From Cytophagales bacterium (GTDB lineage Bacteria; Bacteroidota; Bacteroidia; Cytophagales; Cyclobacteriaceae): DNA of 64,000 nucleotides. The notes below the pieces were generated by a model. It did no database searches and was not told the DNA's origin. It saw nothing but the letters and a program-made list of their open reading frames with translations. Below, in pieces: positions 17,964-26,414 of this stretch; the stretch's first letter is position 1, and every line of letters starts with the position of its first letter. Made by a program: the position numbers and the translations under genes. The stretch lies in contig JANYHI010000037.1 in the NCBI GenBank assembly GCA_025359125.1, positions 1-64,000 on the forward strand, read 5' to 3'.

Positions 17964-18818
17964 ATGTCAGTGAATTTTAAAAAAATAGGTTTGGCTATTG
18001 CCTTTTCTCCTACTTCGAAGACTCTTCTTAGGGAAGCGACTAAATATACCTTACTCTTTAAGGCAGAATTGATTTTGATACACGTAGGCAACCATAGTGT
18101 GTTGGAAGAAGAGAAGATGAAAGCTTTACTAAAAACGTTTACGGTTAAGCCAATAATTTTATGGAGAAAAGGTAGCCCTACAGAAGAAATTTTAAAAGCC
18201 TGCCAGCAAGAAGGTATAGATTTATTGGTTGCAGGCGCGCTGAAAAAGGAAAATCTACTTCAAATGTATATTGGTACGGTAGCCAGAAAAATAATGCGTA
18301 AAGCAAATTGCTCTGTACTCTTAATTCAAAATCCCGAAGCAGAAGAAAGCCCTATTCAAAATATTGTTGTAAATGCCGAAGACAGCCCTTTTATTGAACA
18401 GGCAATTGAAGTAGGCTGTTATATCGGGCAGCTGCAAAAAACACAATGGATTCATATAACACGCGAGCTTAAGTTGTTGGGTCTTGCTTTATCTGCAAAC
18501 GAACAATGTACAGAAGATGAGTATCACGAAAGCATGCAGGGTATGGTGCGCGAAGAAGTGATTGAAGTAGAAAAAATACTTGGCAAAATTCCACATCAAA
18601 ATCTGAAAGTCAACATCAAAATGCTTTCTGGTAAATCGGGCTTCGAGCTGGCAAAATTTTCTGAACGAAAAAAAGCAGACTTGCTTATTGTGGGTGCCCC
18701 CGAGCGAAGATTCTATTTATTGGATCGCATATTTCCGCATGATCTTGAGTATATATTCGCCAATCTTCCTTGCAGTTTATTAGTCGTCAATTTTAGAAAG
18801 CAATCTAAGAATGGGTAA
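17964..18818 (+). CDS. Universal stress protein, two Usp domains
   Basis: A 284-residue tandem UspA protein. The first half begins KIGLAIAFSPTSKTLLREA and ends with the nucleotide-binding end LVAGALKKENLLQMYIGTVA then RKANCSVLLIQ. The second half is more diverged and ends KADLLIVGAPERRFYLLDRI and LPCSLLVVNF. It overlaps the following CPA2 antiporter gene by eight bases, so it may modulate that transporter; this coupling is inferred from overlap only. Confidence 0.88.
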   Translation: MSVNFKKIGLAIAFSPTSKTLLREATKYTLLFKAELILIHVGNHSVLEEEKMKALLKTFTVKPIILWRKGSPTEEILKACQQEGIDLLVAGALKKENLLQMYIGTVARKIMRKANCSVLLIQNPEAEESPIQNIVVNAEDSPFIEQAIEVGCYIGQLQKTQWIHITRELKLLGLALSANEQCTEDEYHESMQGMVREEVIEVEKILGKIPHQNLKVNIKMLSGKSGFELAKFSERKKADLLIVGAPERRFYLLDRIFPHDLEYIFANLPCSLLVVNFRKQSKNG

Positions 18819-20043
18819 GCTAAGCCATGCAGATGTTGTGCACTTGCTCATTCAATTGAGTATAATGCTTTTATTGGGAAGACTTCTATCTGAAGGATTG
18901 AGAAAGTTTAAACAACCCGCAGTAATAGGAGAAATAATTGCCGGAATACTTTTAGGTCCAACTATTCTTGGTATGATTAACCCTGAGTGGTTCCAAGCCT
19001 TGTATCCGGTGCCTAGCGCAACAGCCACCGTACTAACGGGCTTTGTTCAAGTAGCGGTGATTATGCTATTATTTATTGCCGGGTTAGAGGTTGATTTACA
19101 TATTGTATGGCAGCAAGGCAGGAAGGCCATTTCAACGAGTTTGCTTGGATTAATTGTGCCCTTCTCATTAGGTTTTGTTTTTCCGTATCTCTTTCCTGAT
19201 TTTTTTGGAATAGCCGATAAGCATGAGCAATTAACATTTGCACTTTTTATGGGCACGGCCATGGCAATTTCTGCACTACCCGTTATTGTCAGAATATTAA
19301 TGGATTTGAATTTATTCAAATCTAAAATGGGAATGTTGGTAGTAACTTCTGCCATGATTGATGATGTAGTGGGCTGGCTTATCTTTTCAGTTATTCTGGG
19401 GATGATAGGTAAGCGCGGAGATACTATGTCTATTTTCAATACTGTTTTGCTAACGATTTCTTTTGTTGTGCTAACGCTCACCATAGGCAGAGGTTTGCTC
19501 AATAGAATTTTGCCGTGGATTAATAAAAAATTAGCCTGGCCGGGTGGTATATTATCTATTTCTTTAGCCGTTTGTTTTTTAGGAGCTGCCTTTACAGAGT
19601 ACATTGGGCTTCATGCTATTTTTGGTGCCTTTATTATTGGCGTTGCTTTTGGAGATTCAAAACATTTTAGCGAGCGAGCCAAAGAAATTGTGCATCAGTT
19701 TATTAACAACATTTTCGCACCCTTATTTTTTGTTTCCATTGGCTTGCGTGTGAATTTCATTGCCAATTTTGACTTTGCTTTAACCGCAGCCATTGTAGCC
19801 ATTGCATTTGCCGGAAAAATAATTGGAAGCGGATTGGGTACACGCCTCGGTGGATTTTCGTGGCGAGAGTCTATCGCTGCTTCATTTGGTATGAATGCTC
19901 GCGGAGCCATGGAAATAATTTTAGGATTAGTGGCGTTAGAGAACGGATTGATCAACGAACGTGTTTTTGTCTCGCTCGTAATTATGGCGTTGATCACCAG
20001 CATTACCAGTGGGCCATTAATGAAATGGGTGCTGAAGAAGTAA
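18811..20043 (+). CDS. CPA2 family cation:proton antiporter (KefB/NapA-like membrane domain)
   Basis: A 410-residue polytopic protein with about 12 helices. Typical segments: FKQPAVIGEIIAGILLGPTI, then FIAGLEVDL, and AMIDDVVGWLIF, whose two adjacent aspartates are the ion-binding motif of CPA2 antiporters. The last half includes LHAIFGAFIIGVAFGD and the conserved FGMNARGAMEIILG. It lacks the C-terminal TrkA-N/RCK domain of Kef channels and ends at the membrane. It probably exchanges Na+ or K+ for protons. Translationally coupled to the upstream UspA gene. Confidence 0.92.
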   Translation: MGKLSHADVVHLLIQLSIMLLLGRLLSEGLRKFKQPAVIGEIIAGILLGPTILGMINPEWFQALYPVPSATATVLTGFVQVAVIMLLFIAGLEVDLHIVWQQGRKAISTSLLGLIVPFSLGFVFPYLFPDFFGIADKHEQLTFALFMGTAMAISALPVIVRILMDLNLFKSKMGMLVVTSAMIDDVVGWLIFSVILGMIGKRGDTMSIFNTVLLTISFVVLTLTIGRGLLNRILPWINKKLAWPGGILSISLAVCFLGAAFTEYIGLHAIFGAFIIGVAFGDSKHFSERAKEIVHQFINNIFAPLFFVSIGLRVNFIANFDFALTAAIVAIAFAGKIIGSGLGTRLGGFSWRESIAASFGMNARGAMEIILGLVALENGLINERVFVSLVIMALITSITSGPLMKWVLKK

Positions 20044-20109
20044 TTTATCTTAATTTTGGCAGATGCCCCCCAATCGTCTAATTTTAAAAGATTTTAGTTG
20101 TTAATTTTC

Positions 20110-20604
20110 ATGCATCAGGCCACTATAAATAATCAAACTTATCAAGTAATTGCTACCGACAATGGTTACGAAGTAAATGGCGAACTATTGAGTTGGGATA
20201 TAAGCCCTATTTCAGCTGGTCACTATCACATTCTTTTTAAGAATAAATCTTATCGGGCAGAGTTAGTAAAAGTAGATGCTCAGACAAAAGCAGTAACATT
20301 AAAAATTAACGGAAAAAATTATACGGTTAATTTAAAAAGTAAGTTTGATTTGTTGCTTGATAAGATGGGTATTAATAGCGCGTCATCTAACAAGCTTAAT
20401 TCTATAAAAGCCCCCATGCCAGGATTAATAATTGATTTGAAAATAAAAGTTGGAGACGAAGTAAAGAAAGGAGACATTTTATTGATACTCGAAGCAATGA
20501 AGATGGAGAATATATTGAAATCTCCGGGAGATGGGTTGGTAAAGGAAGTGAAAATTAAAAAAGGGGATAGTGTAGAAAAAGGGCAAGTGTTGGTAGGATT
20601 TTAA
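20110..20604 (+). CDS. Biotin carboxyl carrier (biotinyl/lipoyl-domain) protein
   Basis: A 164-residue protein with the biotinylation motif EAMKMENILKS near the C-terminus, preceded by IKAPMPGLIIDLKIKVGDEV, the usual hammerhead sequence of biotinyl domains. The N-terminal half resembles the beta-rich region of carrier subunits of acetyl/propionyl-CoA carboxylases. No biotin carboxylase or carboxyltransferase gene adjoins it, so its partner enzyme is elsewhere. I use the ATG at 20110 rather than a TTG 12 bases upstream. Confidence 0.88.
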   Translation: MHQATINNQTYQVIATDNGYEVNGELLSWDISPISAGHYHILFKNKSYRAELVKVDAQTKAVTLKINGKNYTVNLKSKFDLLLDKMGINSASSNKLNSIKAPMPGLIIDLKIKVGDEVKKGDILLILEAMKMENILKSPGDGLVKEVKIKKGDSVEKGQVLVGF

Positions 20605-20612
20605 CAAGAAAT

Positions 20613-20978
20613 ATGGAAAATATTAAAGAATCGATATTTAAATTTTTACGATTAGATAATCTGATTGGCAACCTGACGGGGTATGTAGAAACACAGGTGA
20701 AGTTAGTGAAGTTAGAAGTGAAAGATGAAGTAGCTAAAATTCTATCACGTGGATTGGTGATCGCATCTGTTCTGATGTTGTTCGTTCTTTTTCTTCTTTT
20801 TTTTAGCATTGGATTAGCCCATTATTTTAATGATGTTTTTGAACAGGCTTATATTGGTTATTGGATAGTATCTGGAATGTACGGCCTGCCATGCATAATT
20901 TTTTTACTTTTCAGAAAGCCCATTAGTGCAGCTATTGAAAAATATTTCGCTAAACAAATTAAAAATAAAGAAAACTAG
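20613..20978 (+). CDS. Phage-holin-family-III/YqjE-like membrane protein
   Basis: A 121-residue protein with an N-terminal amphipathic part (NIKESIFKFLRLDNLIGNLT, then VKLVKLEVKDEVAK) and two membrane helices (LVIASVLMLFVLFLLFFSIG and GYWIVSGMYGLPCIIFLLF). This is the layout of the holin superfamily III/YqjE proteins found widely outside phages. It starts eight bases after the biotin carrier gene and sits one base before the next small membrane-protein gene. Role unknown. Confidence 0.6.
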   Translation: MENIKESIFKFLRLDNLIGNLTGYVETQVKLVKLEVKDEVAKILSRGLVIASVLMLFVLFLLFFSIGLAHYFNDVFEQAYIGYWIVSGMYGLPCIIFLLFRKPISAAIEKYFAKQIKNKEN

Positions 20979-20979
20979 C

Positions 20980-21366
20980 ATGGAGTTTTTAGAAACGCAG
21001 GATCCCGAAAGAAGAAAGTTAATTGAAACTTCCGATAGGCATAAATACGAATTAGACAAAGAGATAAAATCAATTTCTGATAAAACAGAAAAGACTCTAA
21101 ACAACGCCTTGATTATTGGAGGCGTATTGGCAGCCACTTATTTAGTAGTAAGCTCTTTTTCTTCAACTAAGAAGAAAAAGAAATCAAAAATGAAACCTGC
21201 AGATAATACAAATGAGGTGGAGGAAGATGAAGAAGTGTCTCCAACTTTATTTTCACAAATTGGTGCCAAGGTGGCAGACGCGGCCACAATAGTGTTGTTA
21301 GATTTAGCAAAAGAAGCACTGGCAGAATTTTTAAAAAATAGGAAACAAAAAGATGGCGATTCTTAA
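20980..21366 (+). CDS. Small single-helix membrane protein, unknown function
   Basis: A 128-residue protein: a charged N-terminal coiled-coil-like part (RRKLIETSDRHKYELDKEIK), one helix (NNALIIGGVLAATYLVVSSF), a lysine-rich patch, an acidic segment, and a C-terminal amphipathic helix. I do not recognise a named family. It follows the holin-like gene closely and overlaps the GGGP synthase start by 14 bases. A frame upstream is open, but the ATG at 20980 gives a normal N-terminus right after the previous stop. Confidence 0.65.
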   Translation: MEFLETQDPERRKLIETSDRHKYELDKEIKSISDKTEKTLNNALIIGGVLAATYLVVSSFSSTKKKKKSKMKPADNTNEVEEDEEVSPTLFSQIGAKVADAATIVLLDLAKEALAEFLKNRKQKDGDS

Positions 21367-22117
21367 AGGCTTAGAAGAACGTTACCGTCAAGGAAAAAAA
21401 TCAATTGCCGTATTGGTTGATCCTGACAAAGTCGAAGATCCATCGCAATTAGATCCGCTCATTCGCCTTGCAAATGAGAATTGTGTTGATTTCTTTTTTG
21501 TTGGAGGCAGCTTAGTTACTACCACTAATATGGGCGATGTAATCCGACATATTAAAGAAAATGTTTCTATACCAGTCGTCATTTTTCCAGGTAGTACCTT
21601 GCAGATAGACCCCGCAGCTGATGCCATTTTATTTTTGTCACTCATCTCTGGAAGGAATCCTGATTACCTGATTGGACAACATGTAGTAGCAGCTCCGATC
21701 TTAAAAAATAGTAGGCTAGAGATAATGCCCACCGGGTATGCACTAATTAACTCAGGAAAGACTACATCTGCAGCTTATGTAAGCAACACCACTCCAATTC
21801 CAGAAGATAAATATTCGCTAGCGGCATGTACTGCCCTCGCAGGCGAAATGTTAGGCTTACGCCTGATTTATTTAGATGCAGGCAGCGGAGCCGAGCGCGC
21901 AATTAGCGCCAAAATGATCACCACTGTTCGCAAGACAATCAATGTTCCTTTAATCATTGGTGGAGGAATTAATACGAGCGAAAAGGCGATTACAGCTTTG
22001 GAGGCTGGTGCCGATATGATTGTAATTGGCAATGCCCTAGAGAAAGATCCCAATTTACTGACTGAGATTTCAGATAAAGTCTATGATTGGAATCAGTCTG
22101 TTAAATCAGAGAGATAG
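21353..22117 (+). CDS. Geranylgeranylglyceryl/heptaprenylglyceryl phosphate synthase (PcrB family)
   Basis: A 254-residue TIM-barrel prenyltransferase joining a polyprenyl diphosphate to glycerol-1-phosphate through an ether bond. Motifs: SIAVLVDPDKV at the N-terminus, VDFFFVGGSLVT, then LIYLDAGSGAERAIS and PLIIGGGINTSEKAI with VIGNALEKDP, the phosphate-binding end. Bacteroidota members are known to make geranylgeranylglyceryl phosphate, an archaeal-type lipid precursor. It follows the small membrane protein gene with a 14-base overlap and precedes the Kdo cluster. Confidence 0.93.
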   Translation: MAILKGLEERYRQGKKSIAVLVDPDKVEDPSQLDPLIRLANENCVDFFFVGGSLVTTTNMGDVIRHIKENVSIPVVIFPGSTLQIDPAADAILFLSLISGRNPDYLIGQHVVAAPILKNSRLEIMPTGYALINSGKTTSAAYVSNTTPIPEDKYSLAACTALAGEMLGLRLIYLDAGSGAERAISAKMITTVRKTINVPLIIGGGINTSEKAITALEAGADMIVIGNALEKDPNLLTEISDKVYDWNQSVKSER

Positions 22118-22220
22118 CTAAAGTGCAAAACGAAATTGATATCGCACCAATCGATCGTTTGGCTTTGAATGAATCCTCTTCAGGTAATTCTTTTCCATTT
22201 CCCAATCCCCTATTTATTCC

Positions 22221-22228
22221 TATTTTTG
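22221..22228 (+). promoter_or_regulatory. Candidate kdsA promoter, -7 box
   Basis: TATTTTTG matches the Bacteroidota -7 consensus TAnnTTTG and lies 33 bases before the kdsA ATG. A TTTC (22198-22201) 19 bases upstream is a weak -33 candidate. The box is in the 143-base gap between the GGGP synthase and kdsA, so the Kdo cluster may have its own promoter. Confidence 0.4.
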
Positions 22229-22260
22229 CAAGCCCATTTGGGGCTAAAAACCGCTAAATC

Positions 22261-23112
22261 ATGGAAAAAAAGATAGTTAGGGTAGGTAATATAGAATGCG
22301 GAAGTGATGACCTCTTCCTCATTTCAGGGCCTTGCGTAATCGAGGAGGAAAAAATAATGATGGAGACAGCCGAGAAATTAAAAATAATTTCAGAACGTCT
22401 GAAGATCAAGGTCATTTACAAATCATCTTTTCAAAAAGATAATCGCAGCAGCTTAAAATATTATACCGGTCCAGGGCTATCAAAAGGTGTAGCACTTTTA
22501 GCTAAGATTAAAGAACAATTTGGATTTCCGTTGCTTACAGATATTCATTACCCTGATCAGGCCGCTGCCGCGGGTGAGGTAATTGATGTACTTCAAATTC
22601 CGGCTTACTTGTGTATGCAAACAGATTTGATGGTAGCAGCGGCTAAGACTAAGCGTGTGATTAATATTAAACACGGTCAGTTTTTAGCTCCCGATAACAT
22701 GAAGCACCCTGTAGGTAAGTGTGTGGACAGTGGTAACGATCAAATTATTTTAACAGAACGCGGATTCACTTTTGGCTACAACGATTTGATTGTTGATCCT
22801 AGAAGTTTCTATCACATGAATAAAATTGGATACCCTGTAGTATTTGATGTAACGCATGCAATTCGCAAGTATGGTATTCCTAGTGCCGATGTAAAAGGAG
22901 GAGCTCGTGAATTTTTACCCGTGCTTTCGCGCGCAGGTGTTGCCGCAGGAGTAGACGGTATTTTCATAGAAGCGCATCCTGACCCTGACAAAGCTTTATG
23001 CGATGCCGCCAGCCAATTAAATATCAATCAACTAGAAGAATTTTTAAAACCACTTATTGAACTTCATACAGTGGAAGTAAAATTCCGCGAAAAATCTCTT
23101 ATTACTCATTAA
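22261..23112 (+). CDS. kdsA: 3-deoxy-8-phosphooctulonate synthase (Kdo-8-P synthase), metal-dependent type
   Basis: Condenses phosphoenolpyruvate with arabinose-5-phosphate to Kdo-8-phosphate for lipopolysaccharide. It has 283 residues. FLISGPCVIEEE carries Cys25, the metal ligand that separates the metal-dependent class (as in Aquifex) from the Asn-containing E. coli type; VTHAIRKYG and IEAHPDPDKALCD supply the expected His, Glu and Asp ligands. FKSSF-like YKSSFQKDNRSS and TDIHYPDQ are present. It begins the kdsA, transaldolase-CBS, kdsC-like run. Confidence 0.96.
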   Translation: MEKKIVRVGNIECGSDDLFLISGPCVIEEEKIMMETAEKLKIISERLKIKVIYKSSFQKDNRSSLKYYTGPGLSKGVALLAKIKEQFGFPLLTDIHYPDQAAAAGEVIDVLQIPAYLCMQTDLMVAAAKTKRVINIKHGQFLAPDNMKHPVGKCVDSGNDQIILTERGFTFGYNDLIVDPRSFYHMNKIGYPVVFDVTHAIRKYGIPSADVKGGAREFLPVLSRAGVAAGVDGIFIEAHPDPDKALCDAASQLNINQLEEFLKPLIELHTVEVKFREKSLITH

Positions 23113-23122
23113 ACTTTAAACC

Positions 23123-24130
23123 ATGGAATTGTATTTAGACTCAGCCGACCTTAAAGAAATTGAAGAAGCATTTCAGCTTGGCTTTTTAAACGGACTTACC
23201 ACTACGCCAACATTTATGCACCGCGGTGGTGTTACCGATGTAGACGGATTGATTGTAAAATTATCAAAGATTGTTCCCGTTCTTCAAATCGAAGCATTGG
23301 GCGATACGGCTGAGCAAGTTTTAGCGGAAGCAAAACGCCAATTAGACTTAGGTCTTGATCCTACAAAAACAGTTTTTAAAATTCCCGTTTCTTTAGAAGG
23401 TGTTAAAGCGTGTAACTTATTGCGTAAGTCTGGGCTGTTGGTAAATGTGCATTTGGTGTACACTCTTCAGCAAGCGTATATGGCTATGCATGCAGGTGCA
23501 ACCTATGTGTGTCCGTTAGTGGGTCGTTTGCAAGATCAAGGGCACGATGCGTTGGATTTAGTAAGCCAATGTGTAAACGCAGTTGATCATTATGGATACG
23601 ATACGAAAGTAATGTTCTCTTCTGTTCGCCATGCAGAGCACGTGCGCAACGCTATTAATTTAGGCGTTCACACTATTACTGCTCCTTGGAAAGTAATGAA
23701 AGCACTTACAGACAATAATCTTACTGCTTTAGGAACACAACAATTTGTGGAACATACCAAGTTGATGACCGTGCGAGTGAAGGATGTGCTTAGCAGCAAA
23801 AACCCTATCGTAACGGCCGATACTTCTGTAACAGATGCATTGGTTAAAATGACTGAGTATGGTTTTGGTAGCATTACGGTTACAAAAGACAACAAAGTAG
23901 TTGGTGTATTTACCGATGGTGACTTGAGAAGAAAGCTTCAAGAGAATGGCCGTGAAATCTTGACTAAGAAAATTGGTGAGTTCCAATACAAAGAGCCGGT
24001 TTCAATTGATGCAGATTCTCTTTTGAACGAGGCTGCTGATTTATTTAAGAAAACAAAGGTAGATACCATTTTGGTAACAGAAAGTGGCAAGCCTGTTGGC
24101 ATGTTAGATATTCAAGACTTGAAAGATTAA
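23123..24130 (+). CDS. Transaldolase/fructose-6-phosphate aldolase-like domain fused to KdsD-like CBS pair
   Basis: A 335-residue fusion. Residues 1-215 align by eye with the FSA/TalC fold: MELYLDSADL with Asp6, VFKIPVS with Lys86 (Schiff-base lysine, Lys85 in E. coli FsaA), and CPLVGR with Arg135. Asn28 of the usual TTNPS is Thr (TTTPTF) and the FSA Tyr131 position is Leu132, so substrate use may differ. Residues about 217-335 are two CBS domains close to those of arabinose-5-phosphate isomerase KdsD (GVFTDGDLRRKL, then TILVTESGKPVGMLDIQDLK). It lies 10 bases after kdsA and 11 before a kdsC-like gene. It may supply or control arabinose-5-phosphate; that is inference. Annotation as plain transaldolase would miss the CBS half. 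Confidence 0.85.
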   Translation: MELYLDSADLKEIEEAFQLGFLNGLTTTPTFMHRGGVTDVDGLIVKLSKIVPVLQIEALGDTAEQVLAEAKRQLDLGLDPTKTVFKIPVSLEGVKACNLLRKSGLLVNVHLVYTLQQAYMAMHAGATYVCPLVGRLQDQGHDALDLVSQCVNAVDHYGYDTKVMFSSVRHAEHVRNAINLGVHTITAPWKVMKALTDNNLTALGTQQFVEHTKLMTVRVKDVLSSKNPIVTADTSVTDALVKMTEYGFGSITVTKDNKVVGVFTDGDLRRKLQENGREILTKKIGEFQYKEPVSIDADSLLNEAADLFKKTKVDTILVTESGKPVGMLDIQDLKD

Positions 24131-24141
24131 TTCAACTATTT

Positions 24142-24828
24142 TTGGAAGCGGCCGGTATACAATCTTTATTCGCTGATATAGGCGGAAGGTTTTGTGTACC
24201 GGCCGCTGACATTCAAGCCAAGCTAAAAAAAGTAAAAGCATTTATTTTTGATTGGGATGGTGTATTCAACGATGGTTCTAAGCGCGACCTTACCGGAAGC
24301 GGTTTTTCTGAGCCCGATGCCATGGGCACCAATATGCTGCGCTTTAGTTACTGGCTTCAAAATAAATCGCTACCGATTACCGCTATCATAACAGGCGAAG
24401 AAAATGAATCTGCACTCTTTTTAGGAAATCGTGAGCGATTTACTTCTCTCTACTTCAAAGCATCTAATAAACTTAAATCGTTCGAACATTTATTAATTGC
24501 AAATAAATTACAAAGTCATGAAGTAGCTTTTGTTTTTGATGATGTTCTTGACTTGGCAGTGGCCGCACAATGCGGAGTAAGGATAGCTGTTCATAGAAAA
24601 ACTAATCCGTTGTTTAATCAATTTATAATTGAAAATAAAATTTCTGACTATCTCACCGGCCAGTCTGGCGGTAACCAATCGGTGAGAGAGGCTTGTGAGT
24701 TAATGATTGGCCTTTATGGAAATTATAACGAAGCTGTCTCTAACCGAATGCAATTTTCGGATTTGTATAAAGAGTATTTAGCTCAGCGGCAGCAAATAGA
24801 AACTGCTATTTATACCGGAATTTCTTAG
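24142..24828 (+). CDS. KdsC-like HAD phosphatase
   Basis: A 228-residue HAD protein with no cap domain. Motif I is IFDWDGVFNDG, motif II ITGEEN, motif III KASNKLKSFEHL (Lys), and motif IV VFDDVLDLAVAAQCGVRIAV, which closely follows the KdsC pattern. KdsC removes phosphate from Kdo-8-phosphate; the position directly after kdsA and the transaldolase-CBS gene supports that. It is longer than the usual roughly 190 residues, with extra N- and C-terminal parts. The start is uncertain: TTG at 24142 is the best standard codon, and the frame is open upstream. Confidence 0.75.
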   Translation: MEAAGIQSLFADIGGRFCVPAADIQAKLKKVKAFIFDWDGVFNDGSKRDLTGSGFSEPDAMGTNMLRFSYWLQNKSLPITAIITGEENESALFLGNRERFTSLYFKASNKLKSFEHLLIANKLQSHEVAFVFDDVLDLAVAAQCGVRIAVHRKTNPLFNQFIIENKISDYLTGQSGGNQSVREACELMIGLYGNYNEAVSNRMQFSDLYKEYLAQRQQIETAIYTGIS

Positions 24829-24852
24829 TTTAATTTCTGATTTATTACATTG

Positions 24853-24879
24853 ATTCCAGTGCTTTGACAGCATTGGAAT
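24853..24879. terminator. Bidirectional terminator hairpin
   Basis: TTCCAGTGCT (24854-24863) pairs with AGCATTGGAA (24869-24878) around a five-base loop, with one G-T wobble. A T-rich run (AAAGTTTTTTTAG) follows on the plus strand and the minus side is also AT-rich. It lies between the converging KdsC-like gene and the T9SS cargo gene, so it can end both transcripts. Confidence 0.7.
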
Positions 24880-24900
24880 TAAAGTTTTTTTAGATGCTGA

Positions 24901-26410
24901 CTACTTTTTAATTATTATTTGTCTAGTTGTTAAATCTTGACCGCTTTGTACACTTAAGTAATATAAACCTTCTTGAATACCTTGTGTGTCGAACGTTACC
25001 TTGCCATTTTTACTTTCTGCTGAACGGAGTTCTACATTGGAATGGTTCAACAGTCTTGCGCTGAAATGTTCAGTGTTGTTTTTCTTAACTTTTGTGTAAT
25101 CATCAACATTGTTCTCAGTCGTTAAGTCCGTTGAAGTCGTTTCAATTGTCAAACTATTCGATGTAGGGTTTGGATAAACCGCAATTCTCAACTGAATACC
25201 ACCACCGCCACCTCCTGTGGGAGTTACTCGCAATCTACTCACAGAACTATTGCCGCAAGCATTAACCCCAAAAGCTTGAAGTTGGCCTCCACTGTCCAAC
25301 AATCAAACTAGGGGTAAGCGTATCAATTATGCCGTTGATGTTACCACCATTTTGACTCCACAGAGGATTTCCATTATACGGAAGAAGCCAATTGTGATAA
25401 GCAGCACCTTGGGCTGCATATGCCGACACGTATTGGTAGATGCCTCCGATTGATGGCGCTATTTCCCCTGACACTGGGCCTGGAGGAGCTGGTATGCCAA
25501 GCCAAACATTAGTCGATTGTGTGTTTGATCCGCAGGCATTAGCTAGAGTTGCTGATACTGTTACGTAACCGCCATAGTTGTTTAACCTTTTTGCAGCACC
25601 TGTGGGAGTCACTTCAAGACCTGAGGTATTACCAGATGACCAAACTAGACTTGTATTTGATGGCTGATTGGAAACTGTCATTGTACCTGTTGTGCAGATT
25701 AGAGGAGGATTAAATGAAAGAGGTATTTGAAGGTTGTTAATATTACCTGGAGATAATTGTACCCATGCAGAGCGAGGAATTGCGGAGATGCCAGCTATAT
25801 CTGCGAGTGGCCCAAGATGTGTAGTGAAGCCACACGCACTTCTTGCAGCTACAGCTACTGTGGCGGACAATGAACTTCCTGCCGTCCAATTGGTATAGTT
25901 GATTGTTAACTGTGGGGCTGATGTATTAACTGTACCTGTTGGCGAGACTCCTGTCCCTGTAATTTGCCAAGTGTAACCAACGATGTTTGTAGTAGATGAT
26001 ACCGATGCTTGCAAGGTAATACTACTTGTACCACACAGTAAAACAGTACTTGGTCCTGAAATTGAGGCTTGCGTAATAGAATTAATCTGTACAGATAGAT
26101 TTCCGCAAATTGTTCCAATAGCTCCAGAGGCAACATTATCCCATTTGACATCTGCCCAAAGTGTTCCGTCAGTATTTACCCCACTGGCAATTACAGAATT
26201 ACTTGGAGTTCCATTAGGCGTAACACAACCATTACAAATCCAACCGAGATTATCACAAGCCCCACCATTTACATCTTTAGGTGCAGAAGTGTATCTATAA
26301 GTAGTGTTCGGACAAAGGTTTGCGCTTGTCCCTGTTGGCTTTTGAGCGAATAAATTTGATGGAATTATTAAAACGATTACCAGTGTTGCAAGTTTGAATA
26401 TTGTATTCAT
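24901..26410 (-). pseudogene. Frameshifted T9SS-secreted protein gene
   Basis: Two overlapping frames together make one roughly 500-residue exported protein. The first (from 26410) starts with a signal peptide (MNTIFKLATLVIVLIIPSNL, cleavage after FAQ) and has repeated beta-sandwich, PKD/Ig-like segments rich in Cys, Thr and Gly. The second (ending at 24901) carries a type A T9SS C-terminal sorting domain (LRIAVYPNPTSNSLTIETT, ending EGLYYLSVQSGQ and RQIIIKK). Removing one A from the AA at 25298-25299 (plus strand) joins them as SLIVDSGGQLQAFGV. So it is either a single-base insertion pseudogene or a sequencing error. Function of the passenger region is unknown. Confidence 0.8.
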
Positions 26411-26414
26411 AATA

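Noticed and set aside
17879-18091. Longer start for the histidine kinase at 16580-17878
   Set aside because: The extra 71 residues run antisense into the UspA gene and lack any domain; the ATG at 17878 leaves a normal divergent gap.
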